Assembly (NCBI GenBank): GCA_905221615.1 | Contig: CAJNDT010000009.1 | Span: forward strand, 62,001 to 126,000 | Length of the DNA: 64,000 bases | Origin: Symbiodinium sp. CCMP2592 | Taxonomy: Eukaryota; Sar; Dinophyceae; Suessiales; Symbiodiniaceae | Reading direction: 5' to 3' | Part shown: positions 34,199 to 45,671 of the stretch, piece after piece | Layout of the letters: every line of letters begins with the position of its first letter | Position numbering within the stretch: the first letter of the stretch is position 1 | Notes under the pieces: generated by a model | Database searches by the model: none | Told to the model about the DNA's origin: nothing | What the model saw: only the letters and a program-made list of their open reading frames with translations | Program-made: the position numbers and the translations under genes

Positions 34199-34560
34199 GG
34201 TTAGGACAAGCGTTCAGTTCGAGCGCCGGGAGAGCGCTGGCCCACACCCAGCTGGAACCGCTCGCAGAAGGGCTCTAGCTGTAGATCAGGTTGGAGAGAC
34301 GTGTTTTTCCATGGTATAGCGACAAAGCAAGACCATGAGCCCGCAGGACAGTTAGGTGAAGGAAGGCGTTGTGCTTGTCTGCTTGTCCTGTGTCCGGAGG
34401 CTCCGCCCACCTCTCGGGAGTCTGCGCCCTCACAGAGTGACGTCGAAGCCCCTGGAGCATCGGGACGACGCCGCGTGAAAGGGAGGTCTTGGCGAGGCTT
34501 TTGAAACGCTGATGTTCAGGGATGCGAGTTCCTGTGGTGTGGAGTTCGCCGGGAGGTACC

Positions 34561-34941
34561 ATGGCAGTGGTCCTGGTAAGCCTGGTGATATGGGCCGGAC
34601 TGCTTACAGTCTGGAGCCCTCCGGAGCTGTGGCCAGATGTTGCGTCTGCGGAAATGCCGGCGAAGGTGGCGGGCTGGGCCTGGGGGAGTGTTCGGCTCTG
34701 TTCGGCTTGTTCCGTTCGCTCTTTAAGCTCGCAGGAGACGATGAGGAGCACCCCGAGACCCATCCAGTTGCCGGGGCAAAGTTCAACGAACGAGACCCGT
34801 GCTGCTGGGCCTCGGGGTCGCGTGAATGTGTCGTGGTCTTCCCTAGATATGACTGCTGGCAATGCCACGGATGCAGCAGAAAACACCACAGGCCTGTCAC
34901 GGGACATCACAGCGGCTGCTTGTGGCACATTAGCGATCTGA
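34561..34941 (+). CDS. candidate signal-peptide exon of the giant modular protein
   Basis: The ATG at 34561 in an ACCATGG context codes MAVVLVSLVIWAGLLTVWS, a plausible signal peptide, followed by a Ser/Thr-rich stretch with N-glycosylation sequons (NETR, NVSW, NATD, NTTG). It lies upstream of the first Ig-like exons and could be the N-terminus of the giant secreted protein. Splicing to later exons is unproven and it may be a separate gene. Confidence 0.3.
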   Translation: MAVVLVSLVIWAGLLTVWSPPELWPDVASAEMPAKVAGWAWGSVRLCSACSVRSLSSQETMRSTPRPIQLPGQSSTNETRAAGPRGRVNVSWSSLDMTAGNATDAAENTTGLSRDITAAACGTLAI

Positions 34942-35559
34942 GCCCGGAAGGTGGAGGTCGCCTGCCGTTCCGTCGCAAGGGCCGACGTTCTGATGGCATT
35001 GGCCACTGAGAGCATGTTCCCGGATGAAAGTGCCTCTTGCTGCTTGTATTGAGCCTTTGAGCTTTAGCAGCTCTAGCAAACTCGCCGGCAAAGTTCTTGA
35101 GCAGGTCCGAAGCTTGAATGCCGTCTTTTCTGCTCAAAAACTAGGCCATGTGTCAACTCGTGAATGGAAGAGATGGCGGTCGACTTGCGCCAAGATGCGA
35201 AGAGCGCGAAGCCGAACATGACGGATGCAAGGGATGGAGCTCTTGTCCTCGGCCTGTGTCGTCGTCTTCAGTGGAGGAGCCCGAGGTGCGTTCGCGCTCG
35301 CGGCGCGGTTCGTCAGCTGCAGGGCCAACGTCTCCTACGGGTGCTGGCGGCGCTGGTGCTTTAACGCACTTGGAGCCAGATGAACATGCGAAGAAGGGGA
35401 TGGCCGAGGTGCTTGCCCAGTGTTGGGCTTGGCGGTGGGGCAGAGGCCATCTGTCACAGAAGCCAAGCCGGGCACGCGTCCGTACCCGGCTGGCCAGCTG
35501 GCTTGGCTATTGTTTCACATTTCTTTTCCTGCAAACTGGGGCAGCAACGCCTCAAGTGG

Positions 35560-37090
35560 CCTTTTTGACTTTTCAACAAGGAGCTTCATCCGTACTTCTC
35601 AATCTGCCTGCTAACATCTCAGCTGAAGACGTCCGTCTGGATTCAGAGGCCTGGGTGACCTAGATAGGTGACGACATACACACATGTGTGCCATGATTGT
35701 TTCAATCGTTCGGTTCTCTGTGGTCAAGGAGGATTTGCCATACATGTTCACCCCTCCAGTGGGCCCTTGTCTGTTCGCCTTGCGTTTTGAAGATAATGCC
35801 AATAGTCTGGAGATGCCTATGAGTTTGAGATCTATACAGTACAAGTCAGGGACGGGTATTCCATGCCGATTACACCTGACAAAGCTTTTTGACTTTGGAA
35901 CTATTGGAAGGTAACAGGTCCAAGTATGTGCCTGTCCGGCTCTGTGCGTCGGTGGAAGGTGCGAATCACCTTTGATGAAGACGTGGTGCTCCAGCCCTCC
36001 GGACAGGCGGCTTGCCCAGAAGCTAACCTGCTTCTTTTTTGCAGCATGCCTCGCAGCCTCAGCCGATGCACGCTCTATGAAACAATGGCACGTGACTGCA
36101 GCTGCAGGTGACACTTTTTGATGGTGTCAACTCATCATCTTTCGGTCTGGGAAGTGGGGCTGTTCCTTGCTGAGAATTACCGTCGCGAGGGGCAGTTGCG
36201 CATGCAATCCAACAGCCGAAGCCCTTCCCCTGAGACATCTTCAGGTCATCGATGTGAATGATTCCAGCCAGTTGGTACTGAACGAGGGGAACTTGGATTC
36301 GACTTTTCTGACAGAGTTTGTCGGCTACTACCTGACAATTGATGCCGGGACGGTGTCGGGGCCTTGGGGCCTTTGCCAGAGCTGATGGCTGATAACATGT
36401 CATCTTCAGAAGATGGCGAAGTACGCTCAGGCAAAGCGTGGGCAGCGGTCTTCCGAATGCTTTCTTCCAGTATACTTTCGCCACGGGTGATTTTACTCCA
36501 CCCAGCCTGGTATCCGTTCTTCCTTGCAATGGAGAGCCAAGCCTCAGCCTCAGAGTTTGCAAAGAGTTGGAGACCCTTGCGTAGACTCTTAGACCCGCCC
36601 TCCAAAGTCGTGAAGCAAAGCGGCTAACTGCATGTCGACAGCAACTTGATTTCACCTTGTCGGGTCAACATGTTTGAGGCGGCCAATCTGTTGAACATGC
36701 TTGTCATTCTGTTACTGTTGACCGATGTCCGCATCATTCTTCTAGACGTTTTTGCCACACACCCTCGCCACGTTCTTTGCCAAGGTGCTGACCCTGACGA
36801 CAGCATTAACTTGACTTTCTCGGAGGGTGTCGAAGCGTCCGCGGATGTGGCAAAGGCAGCACGGGCGGCCCAACGTTTGTGACACTCAAAGCTGGGGTTC
36901 TGGCAGGTCGTCACCATCCAAAACCTGTATACTGGTGCCAGCACCAGTCTGCCCTGCAAGTCGAACTCCGTTGCATGAGCCTCATCCTGGGTCCTATGTC
37001 TGCTTGTCCGCCATGCATCCTGACGCAAAGGTTCTTGAGTACGACAGTGCCATCGTGGACCCAGGCGCTTTCATCATTCACTGCCAAAGG
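35560..37090 (+). CDS. giant modular protein: Ig-like (SbsA/Big_5-like) exons
   Basis: Separate short exons read as parts of SbsA-type Ig-like domains. 35565-35660 codes FLTFQQGASSVLLNLPANIS. About 35920-35985 codes KVRITFDEDVVLQPSGQ. 36245-36352 codes VIDVNDSSQLVLNEGNLDST and GYYLTIDAGTV. About 36783-36875 codes DDSINLTFSEGVEASADVAK. About 36990-37090 codes KVLEYDSAIVDPGAFIIHC. The 'I.LTFSE.V' and 'YYLTIDAGT' phrases are hallmark strands of that domain family (bacterial SbsA/Big_5, also in algal surface proteins). Exon order and joins are inferred. This would be the N-terminal part of the repetitive secreted protein. Confidence 0.45.
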
Positions 37091-38180
37091 TATGAAGCAG
37101 CCCGGCGGTTCAAGCAATTGGTTCTTCCTCGTTCCTGCTCTTGCTGCTTTGGCGCGTCGATGTGCTTCCACTCTGAAGCAATGTGGTTTCTCTTCCTACT
37201 TGTAACAAGTGCCAGACACCTGTGAACGAGCGATGGCGCTTCTGGGACGAAGCGCTCCATCCCTGCATAACGGCTGACATTGACAGGTAGCATCGCTCGT
37301 CTCAATTGGGAGGACGGATGGGTGGATAATGACACGCTCACCCCAGGTCTGAAGTTTCTAGCAGCTTCAAGCAGTGTGGCGGGTTAGGATTGATGGGGTG
37401 GGGTTGACCACCAGCATCATGATCAGGTAGTGCAAGTCAAGATTCTGGCGCCGGATCACAGTTCGGCTCATCCAACGTTACTGTTCAAAGGCAAGGAAGG
37501 AGAAGGCTCGAAGGCTCGGCGAGGTGTTGGGACGCATTGAAAAGGCTTCCGGAAAAATCAAAGCCACAGAGCAGGGAGGTCGAACTTACGGATGCTCTTC
37601 AAGCCTTCATAGAGCCCTCGTGCAGTCTGATAGCGACTTAGTCGTCGGAAGCAAACGCGAAGCTCAGAGGTGTGGCTCCAGTTCTGACGAAGATACTTGA
37701 TGAAGCGCCCTCTCGCCCTGTGAATCGATGTTGTGGGAGCAGACTTGCATGGAGAAACTTGTTAGACAATGTGAAGCCGCCTTGCGACATGTGGCATGAA
37801 GGGAGGTTCCCTACCCGGAAACAGAGGGTCGCCAGCAGGACACAGAACTGGCCGAAGGCGAAACGTGTGGATATCGCAAGGTGCTGGGAATTGCATTGTC
37901 TCGTTTTCACACTTGAATGATGTGTCAAAAGCGTGGTCATTCTCATCTGCTTTCATCGCGTATATGTTATATGTTCGTTTCAGGATGTAATCGCAAAGAC
38001 CAGCGCATCCGATGGCAAGAGGGGGTGGCACTGAACTGCCTCGGGAAGTCCGTTGGTCTTAGGACAGGCCGGTCCGGACGTGGCGAGCCACACCGAAAAC
38101 GCCTTCACTCTTGAACCCATGAGAGGCCCCGCCGTACGACTCTGATGCCTGATGCAGCAAGCATGTGGAAACAAACCGCC
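37091..38180. other. intron or spacer
   Basis: One possible short exon (VELTDALQAFIEPSCSL, about 37580-37630) is present. I see no repeat or RNA signal. Confidence 0.25.
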
Positions 38181-38516
38181 ACAACATGTGTGTATATGTA
38201 TATATACATACATGTACACACACATTATATACACACAGACATTCTATATACACATACACACGTGTCCATATCAATGTCTGTAACTGTACCTATATCTGCA
38301 TCTGTATCTGTATCTATCCCTATATTTTGTATCCATGTCTGTATCTACTTCTAGGTCTGCTTCTATATCTGTATCTTTATTTCGATCCATATCTGTATAG
38401 ATATCTATATCTATGTCCATATCTCTTTAGATATCTATTTCTATATTTACACCTGAGTTTGTTTCTATACCTTGACTGTGTCTATGTCTACATCTCTATC
38501 TATGCCTATCGGGTTG
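38181..38516. repeat. TATA/TATC-type low-complexity tract
   Basis: Degenerate short units such as TATATACACACA, TATCTGTATCTG and TCTATATCTATG run for about 330 bp. The long open frame through it (CTYICICICIYPY...) is a by-product of the repeat and not a gene. Confidence 0.85.
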
Positions 38517-38519
38517 AAG

Positions 38520-40620
38520 CTATAGAGTGCAGCGGGTCCAACATGCACGCCTTGGCAGTGGGAAGCTGTCGGCGAAGCCCGACATGCTGTTCGGTCGTTT
38601 CGGATCATCCGGACCACTGGACAGCCAGCCCAGGTTACCTACACCTCCGGCTGTTTCCGCGACCTGTCCGCCTCCCAAAACGAAGTGGCAGCGCTGTCAG
38701 GAGGTGCAAGCCCTTTCTGCATCGTTCCAGCTTGCAATCATCTTCGGTTCACGTTGGTGCACAGGTGCATACGTCTTCGAAACGTCGTGCATCACGGGTT
38801 TCAGTCCTGCCAACAACGCTGACGACTTCGCTTTGGATGGTAGCATTGTGATCAACTTCAGCGAGGCTGCTCACCATTGGCAACATTTCCTCATGACGGG
38901 AGCCGTGTCTCGTCCTTTCATGCCCGGTTCAGGCCGTTGAGCCCGGTTCAGGGAACCTGGTGCTGACTCCAGTGGCCCGTGCCTCGCAGTACCGATCTAT
39001 CCCTGTTCAAGATGAGCTACAGGCAGGAAGGGGGGAGTTGTGTCAAAGTCACCACAGTTTACGAGACAAGTTCCTGCTTTTCTTGATTTGGCAAGGTGTC
39101 CTTTGATGTGCTGAATACGTCAATCACGATTTCTCCGAATGTCACGCCCTCGGATGTGCCAGGAGCTGTGTGAACCCTCGTCTTGTTCCGGCGACGATGC
39201 GTTTCAGGACCCACTATTGGCCTCCGACGTTGCGCGCTCCAATCTGTGTCCCATCAATGCCGTGACATTGGACGATTGCAAGGGACAGGCCAGGGATCGG
39301 TTGCGATCACGATGTGTGGAGACTCCTTCTGCACGTAAGATCTGGGACATCACAATGGCTTCCGGGGTCTTGCGCCGTGCCACACCGACAATGTTGTTGG
39401 TGTGATGCCCAGCGATCACAGCTTCGCAGGGAATGTGAGCAGAAATCTGACGAGAGAGGCACAGCGAGATCTGTTGGAGCCTCTTCAGCCCGCGGGCTCT
39501 AACGGCGAAACCTACCGTGCCCTGAGCCCAGATCCTGCTGAGCTGTCTGGTGCAGTCGATAAGCTGATGCTGCTCTGCAGGTTCGCACACGAGCAGCGGA
39601 CGTCACGCCACCAGGCCGGTCTTCGGTGTCAGTGGCTAAAGGTCCAAGTCTAAGCATTTGGCACAACCACTTGTCCCAGTTATGACGGTGGTATCAGCCG
39701 ATGGCATTTCGGAGAACATCATTCGCATCACGATCCGCAGGGCACCTGTCGCGAAAATTGACGGCTGTGAACCAATCAACGCACCTGGTGCTGAGGTCTT
39801 GATGAAAGTGGCACATCTTTTTGTCAGGCCTTTCCAGTGACGCCCTCAGATCCCCCCAAAGTTTCCTTGCTTCCGCTTGATTCCGCTTGCAGTGTTTGAT
39901 TCCGCTCAGGATGGCTCCAGCGGGCAAAAGCTGGCAGTGACACTTTCGGAGATAGGGTCGACGTTCGCTGCCTCTGTCTCCGCCCTAGGCTTCATGAAGC
40001 TTTGCAGTTGTTTATCCTAGTACTGCATCACTGCATGCATTTCCAACCGTCTGAGGCTGACTTTAGCTCAACATTTGGCTATGCTGAAATGGAAGTCGAT
40101 GTTCCGGGCTCAGAACGATTGAGCATCTTGCTCGACCCGACGAAACTGCCTGTTCAATCTGGCTGGAGACTCCAACAGCCTTGTACCTGAGGTTGCTGAC
40201 CTGGCAACAAAGACCTTCTACAACGTGTATTGCTATGCGCAGGAGCTGCAGCATTCCAAATCCAGAGACTCCACAGCGCTGAACCTACAAAGGACACGGA
40301 GCAGCCCATCGTTAACGTGGTAACCATGGGTGCTGCAGTGGCAACCCGACAGCGGGTCCGCACCCTTGACACGACAGCACCGCTCTCCTTCAATTGCACT
40401 GCCCAGGCTGGTGCTGTCTCTTCTTCTGTCCTGCCCTGCCCGGCTCCAACTGCACCGCGCCCCTGCGCAGGCGGCTTCAGGACGAGAAGATGCCATCGAT
40501 GTGAGCCTAACACTGGACGAGCTTGGCACGGCCTTCTGCGTCGCTGTCCGCGCGGGCCTCCCACGACCCAGCCGTTTCATGGTGGCGGCAGGACGGATTT
40601 GGAGCCCCATGAAAGTTTCA
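38520..40620 (+). CDS. giant modular protein: transitional exons
   Basis: Several exon fragments carry module signatures. About 38615-38700 codes QPAQVTYTSGCFRDLSASQN. About 38815-38880 codes DDFALDGSIVINFSEAA, another Ig-like strand. About 39096-39170 codes VSFDVLNTSITISPNVTPSD. About 39893-39985 codes SSGQKLAVTLSEIGSTFAA, a diverged module A. About 40155-40250 codes VADLATKTFYNVYCYAQE, a C-type end. About 40365-40410 codes LDTTAPLSFNCTAQ and 40480-40560 codes AIDVSLTLDELGTAFCVAV, a diverged 'LDEPGT.WC' strand. These show the Ig-like part grading into the A/B/C cassettes. Splice edges are not resolved. Confidence 0.4.
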
Positions 40621-40639
40621 GAATGTGGACGATCTCGCG

Positions 40640-41570
40640 ACGACTTGAACCAATCAAATCTTTTAGGGTTTAGGCTCTTTTCGCAACCACTCACTCTTTG
40701 AGATATTTTTCGGTTTTTGCCAGCGAGTCGCTGCTTTTTTGTTAAAAGGTTTTCTTAGGCCTGGCGCCCATGCTAGCCTATGGGGACTTTGTGTTTTTGT
40801 GAATCAGTCACACCTGTTTTAAGTTTGGGGTTTCTCGTGACCCCTCAATCTCGATCCTTTCAGGTGTTGAGTCTAGGGAGCCAGTCAGTCACTCCTTTTC
40901 GGGTGTTGGCATTTTGCAACATCCGTGTTTTTGGGGCTTTCTGCCCATTCTAACCTGTTGGGGTCTTGTGTTTTGCGAACCAGTCACTCTGTTGTCGGGT
41001 CTCGCTCCGTCGAGTTTGGCATTTTGATGAACCTGTCACGTTTTTTCAGGGTTGCAGGATTTCGCAGCACACCTTTTTTCTGCGTTAGCTTTCGCTGCGA
41101 GGCACTCGTTTGTGGTTTTTGGGATTATGCTGCAAGCATTCGCTCTTTTGGGGATTTGGGCTGTTGTTGTAAGCAGTCACTGTCTCCTTGAGCTTAGCGC
41201 TTTTCACTTCCGAACACAATCACACCCTGGAGCGTGCAAAACTCAAAGGCCGTCGAATCCTTTTGGTGTTCAGAGTCGTGCTTTCCGCAGCCACTCAATT
41301 CTTGTTGGTTTCGGTTTGTCGGAACCGGTTAGCCCTTTTAGGGTTTTTTGTTGAAGCAACTCACAAATTTTAGGGTTTGAGTTTTGGGAAGCCTGTCGCG
41401 CCTTTTTGGAGTTGGGCTCGGGGTTTTGGCAACGAGTCACTGTGTTTGGGATTTGGGGATTGCAGCATTCACTCCTGTAAGGGTGATGGTCTTGCCATAA
41501 GTTCTACACTTTTAGACTTATGGGTTATTATCACATTATCACAGCTTTTGGGGTGTGAGTGGTGAAGAGG
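40640..41570. repeat. degenerate telomere-related tandem tract
   Basis: The words TTTTAGGGTTT, GGGTTT and (A)CCAGTCACTC return at irregular 60-110-bp spacing, for example near 40665, 40830, 40980, 41340 and 41370. It looks like a tandem unit built around a TTTAGGG-like core that has drifted. It contains no gene signal. Confidence 0.5.
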
Positions 41571-41647
41571 AGTGACTGGTTCCCCAACATCCAAGACCCA
41601 AGAGCTCCGAGTGGCTGCCAAAAGACCGAAGCGTGCAAAAGGCATCA

Positions 41648-41792
41648 TGCTAACAGAGGTGGTGATGTGGTGATGATGATGACGGTCATCATCATAGCCA
41701 TCATCATCAACAACTTGCCAGTTTCCTGATCATCATCAAGATCATCATCCTCGTCGTCGTCATCATCACCATCACCATCACCAACATCGCGG
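41648..41792. repeat. (ATC/GAT)n trinucleotide repeat
   Basis: GATGATGATGACGG is followed by TCATCATCAT blocks and then CATCACCATCACC. The two orientations make a short imperfect inverted repeat. The Asp-rich antisense frame is a product of the repeat. Up to 42340 there is nothing else notable. Confidence 0.85.
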
Positions 41793-42410
41793 TCGCTAGA
41801 ACGCTCGTTGCGAGCAGAAACATAACAGCAGTCCTGCTGCATGGTAAGGAATCCAGTCACGCCCGAAGGGTGAGCATTTCCACAGTAGGTGATCATGAGT
41901 TTCACCGGGCATCATCGTTGCCACAAGCAGGGCAGTTTACATGAGCGTATGAGTCATCGGATATCGCAACTATCACCCTCGGAAGAGGCGAGCACGACAT
42001 GCACCGACGGTGAAACCAGTAGACCCCCTGAACAAACGACAGCTGCCCCTCCGCAACATCGTTCCTGCCGGGCTAACAGCAGTTGCAAACTGAACATGGT
42101 GTTCTCCAGCTGCAACACTCACCCTTTTTCTGTTTCTGGATGGTGAGGTTATCGCAAAGCACGATGGCAATATACAAGCCCAACAACCGTAAAGCAAAGT
42201 GCTGCCCCACTCACGATCTCAAGGCATGTCACAGCGGAAGGCATGTGTACAGCGGAAAATCAAGCGAGCATCAGCATAACAGCTGCTGTGATAAGCTGTT
42301 GCGCGTGAGGATTCAGCTCAATCACGTTTGCATACGAGCTCCGATCTCAGCAGACACTGTCGTGCCAAGCTTCGCAGACAAAGTGATCACCAGAAGCACA
42401 GGCCTTTTGT

Positions 42411-42980
42411 GGCGAGTATGCTGGTTGACATGGTTTCTGCGGACTATGGGCCAAGCGGACGGGTCCCACTTCAACGGGGCACTGACTACAACGTGTTCTG
42501 CTTGCTGCTTAAAGCTCACAAGACTTGCATCCTTGTCTTTTCGGAACATCGGTTTCGTAAGGCTGGGCACAAGACGACGAAGGACCGGCGAGATAGAGCT
42601 GCGTACGTGATCCTTGATCCTTCAAGTGTTGGTATCCAGGAAACGGCCAAACCGACCCGGTCCAGTGTGGACCTGATGCTTTGCCAGGCATTGTCCGAAC
42701 GTGCGCGGCTCAAGCCCGAAAAGGGGCCCCACAGTAGCAAACATCCTCAAGCGCAGTGTCAGGGCCGTTGCTCCCAAGGCTGGACACCACGCCTCCACAG
42801 ATGAGCATCATCGACGCCGAGGATCGTCATGTGTCCATGTTGTGGCGGGATCTGTTGACTGTTGACCTCGCGACACCGGCAGACCGGCAGGCTGTTGCCA
42901 AGGATACGCTCCAGCTCATCCTGCGCCTGGACGAAGGAGCTAAGGTCTGGTGCGCGACCTTCGAGTCGGAGCCGAGGACC
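42411..42980 (+). CDS. giant modular protein: C-type and B'-type modules, copy 1
   Basis: About 42415-42510 codes SADYGPSGRVPLQRGTDYNV and FCL, a C-module end. About 42782-42835 codes DTTPPQMSIIDAEDRH, and about 42900-42975 codes KDTLQLILRLDEGAKVWCAT, together a diverged B module. The same pair in the same order occurs at 59.63-60.8 kb, so this is the start of a large duplicated superunit. Confidence 0.5.
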
Positions 42981-43349
42981 CAGCAGACACGCCGCGCTTC
43001 CTCCGGTTGCTTCGGACTTCGGACTGTCTCCTTTGCAAGCAACAACATTATATTGACTCTTGAAGCAACCTCCATTTGAGGTTCGTTCATGAACCCACCC
43101 AGTCAATGACATCTCATGACTCAACCTAGTGCTGCTTGTATGTTGAATCTCCCACCGAATTCGCTTGGGTACATGCGACTGGCCAAGCCGCAATTTCCGT
43201 CCGCTACAGTGTTTTGATTCATGTCGCAGATTCCGCCCAGAGGCGCAGTCTGTCGCTCAGCGTCATTCTCGCCGGTATTCCTACCCTCCTGCCCTCCTAC
43301 CCTCCCCGACGACTTCCTAAGACCTCCGGCGCTGCCGTGCCGGCCTAGG

Positions 43350-43838
43350 CCGGTGAACATGTCCCGTGACTTCGAGAGCTTGATCAAAGCTGAGTCGGCC
43401 AACTGCACGGCCCGGCTCCCGGCTCCCGGCTCGCAGAGCTCCCGCAGAGCTCCTGCTCCTCTCTGTGGGGGGGGCCCGGGCTTTTCATGAAAGCTGCGCT
43501 GCCAGGACACTTTGGGAAACGAGTGTGGCAGTTTCTGGGTTTATGACCTGGACGACATCGAGGATTCTTCCGCCGACGGGGTCTCCACTCCAGCGGATTT
43601 TGATGCCAGCCCATGGAAATACCAGCAAGATGTGTCGATATTGCTGTTGAACCTGGAGGAAGTCGGACACTCGGGAGACAGCATGCGATGGAGACACCTC
43701 ACATGGACATAAGCTGCATTCAGGCCACTCGATACGACTACATCTACTGTTATGCAGAGGACGATGAAGATGACGGTGCAAGACTTACGGAGCACAAGCT
43801 TGTTCCTGTTTCCAGCCCTGTCCCCCCTGCGCTGTGAA
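43350..43838 (+). CDS. giant modular protein: D module, copy 1
   Basis: Exons code NMSRDFESLIKAESANC (about 43355-43405), NECGSFWVYDLDDIEDSSAD with YQQDVSILLLNLEE (43515-43660), and TRYDYIYCYAEDDEDDGARL (43720-43790). The aromatic-acidic GSFWVYDLDD block and the DEDDG tail set this apart from A, B and C modules. The only other copy is at 60.9-61.28 kb. The acidic EDDEDDG loop could bind Ca2+; this is speculation. Confidence 0.5.
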
Positions 43839-43869
43839 AGCCAACGGAGCTGACATGGAGCGAGGTACA

Positions 43870-44990
43870 GGTTCCGCAGCGAACAAGATGGTCTTCAATA
43901 CAGGTGTTCAGGCAAGTCAGGTGGAGTTCATTCGAACTCAGCTCGGAAGCATTGTCACGCTGGATGAAACACCGCCGACCTTCACTGCACTCGAGATCCA
44001 GGATATTCCCAGTGGTCGCAGCATTTACAGATGCTGAAATCTGTGTGCACGGGTCCCCAACCTGCTGAGAAGCTTGCAGGATCCTACCTCCTCCAACGAT
44101 CGAATCTCTATATCCTTTGAGTTGAACGAGCCTGGAACTGCATACTGCCGCGCGACACGTTCAGACTCTGGTGAGACAGCAGCCGACATGAGCCTTGGGC
44201 TTTCTTAGATGTGCAGAGCATGCTGTCTGTGGGAGCAGTAAATGCTGTCTGTGAGTTACAAGCAAAGGCACCTGAACCGAATTCTGTCTGCTGGCTGGTC
44301 GTCTGCATATGATGGAAATGGCACACGGCGGGGAGCTAAAGACGAGTCCGAGTGGAAGAACACATACCACCTGTGCATTGACACTTTCTTCTGGTTGAGG
44401 ACAATTACCATGACAAAGCTCGAGAATGTGGATCCACTACTTACCAGCCGTGCCGATGAAGATGTGTTCTTCTTGGAGGCCATCGCCAGCGACCGGTATG
44501 TTTTGCTTGTGTCAAGGTCGAATGCATTAGCTTGCTGAGGCCACCCTTTACGATGTGTACTGCTGGGCACGCGATGCAGCCGTGGACACAAAAGGGTTCC
44601 CAAGACCGAATTACATGACGCAGGACACGTGCTAAGGTCAGCCTCCCGTTGTAGGACTGCAGTCATGACCACAGAGCGCTTTGCAGGAATATGTGAGTGC
44701 AGATACTGTCAGTGCTGGTGAGAGCCTCAATTGGCTCGTGTGCACACCTTCGGCATCGAACGGACAATCCAATGCCGGAGTGGCCAGGCTCTCCTGCTGG
44801 TGGTCGCGTCGCAAACATCTGGGTGAAAGACTCTACGCCACCGAGCGTCACTCTCATCGATTCGGAGAGCCTTGACTCCAACACCATCCAGGCAAGCTTT
44901 CTCTCGCTCTCTCTGGAGTGTCGGGATTTGTGCTTGAGCTGAGATGAGTTCCTGAATGCAGGTGACGCTCCAGCTGGACGAGCCTGGCAC
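43870..44990 (+). CDS. giant modular protein: A and B modules, cassette 1
   Basis: Exons code ANKMVFNTGVQASQVEF and IVTLDETPPTFTALEIQ (43875-44015); DPTSSNDRISISFELNEPGT with AYCRATRSDSGETAADMS (44077-44195); NRILSAGWSSAYDGNG (44277-44325); ITMTKLENVDPLLTSRADED (44404-44480); ATLYDVYCWARDAAVDTKGF and PRPNYMTQ (44539-44625); IWVKDSTPPSVTLIDSESL (44815-44890); and VTLQLDEPGTIWC (44962-45000). At least five introns split the cassette. The intron before ATLYDVYC has GAG|GC at both edges. Stops between pieces fall in the introns. Confidence 0.65.
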
Positions 44991-45159
44991 GATCTGGTGC
45001 AGGGATGCCCATCTTCATCTGCCGGGGTCTCGGGGCGGGCGAGTTAGTGACGCTGTGCTGTACCGAGGTCAGGCCATGAGCTTGCAGGGCCCCGATACCT
45101 CAATCTGCGATAACAGCAGCTTGCAGGCCTGGGGCCTGACGGGTGTGTCGATCTCCCGC

Positions 45160-45505
45160 AAGGAGTGTTTCTCCTTGCCAGGACGTCAATGACACCGAGC
45201 CCTGCTACTATGAAAGCCACATCAAAGGTTCCGGACAATCCGCAGCACCCTTAAAGAGCCCGGAGAGCGTTGGTCGGAGACCCGGAGTTGTTGGCTTCTT
45301 AGGTTTTCAGCATCACAGCGCCGACGCCCCACCGCAACGTCCACATCGCCATGAACCGCTTGCTGGACAGCAGCCAGGTTTCCACGACCTTGGTCTCTCA
45401 GACGGATTACCAGGTCCCCGGAATAATTAAGCCTTTATGAGGAAACATGCGGCGCAGTCTTGCGCCAGGTGCTCTGCTTCGCGGAGGATGATTGGCCCAT
45501 AGAGG
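45160..45505 (+). CDS. giant modular protein: C module, cassette 1
   Basis: Exons code NDTEPCYYESHIKGSGQS (about 45189-45245), VFSITAPTPHRNVHIAMNR then SSQVSTTLVSQTDYQV (45303-45415), and VLCFAEDDWPIE (45460-45502). C modules have a Cys-aromatic-Glu opening, a beta strand ending 'NV.I..NR', and close with 'FCFAEDDW'. The next intron starts exactly after the DDWP-x-E/Q position shared by other cassettes. Confidence 0.6.
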
Positions 45506-45671
45506 TGTTGTCTCTTGTTTCTGCGGCGGTGGCGTGACCATGAACGGAGTGTGGTGGGATTGTTGGCGTCAGGCAAGTAGCCTGCAGCTCGCAAGCCGTT
45601 CGCCGGGACCTCAGAGTCCAAGGCCGCGATGAAAGGCGAGAGCACGTGTTCTGTCGCTTAGGCCCAGCTTC

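Noticed and set aside
38165-38851. 228-codon Tyr/Leu/Cys-rich frame resembling a membrane protein
   Set aside because: Its hydrophobic half is translated TATC/TATA microsatellite.
41645-41905. Asp-rich minus-strand frame (DDDDEDDDLDDDQE)
   Set aside because: Product of the (ATC)n trinucleotide repeat.
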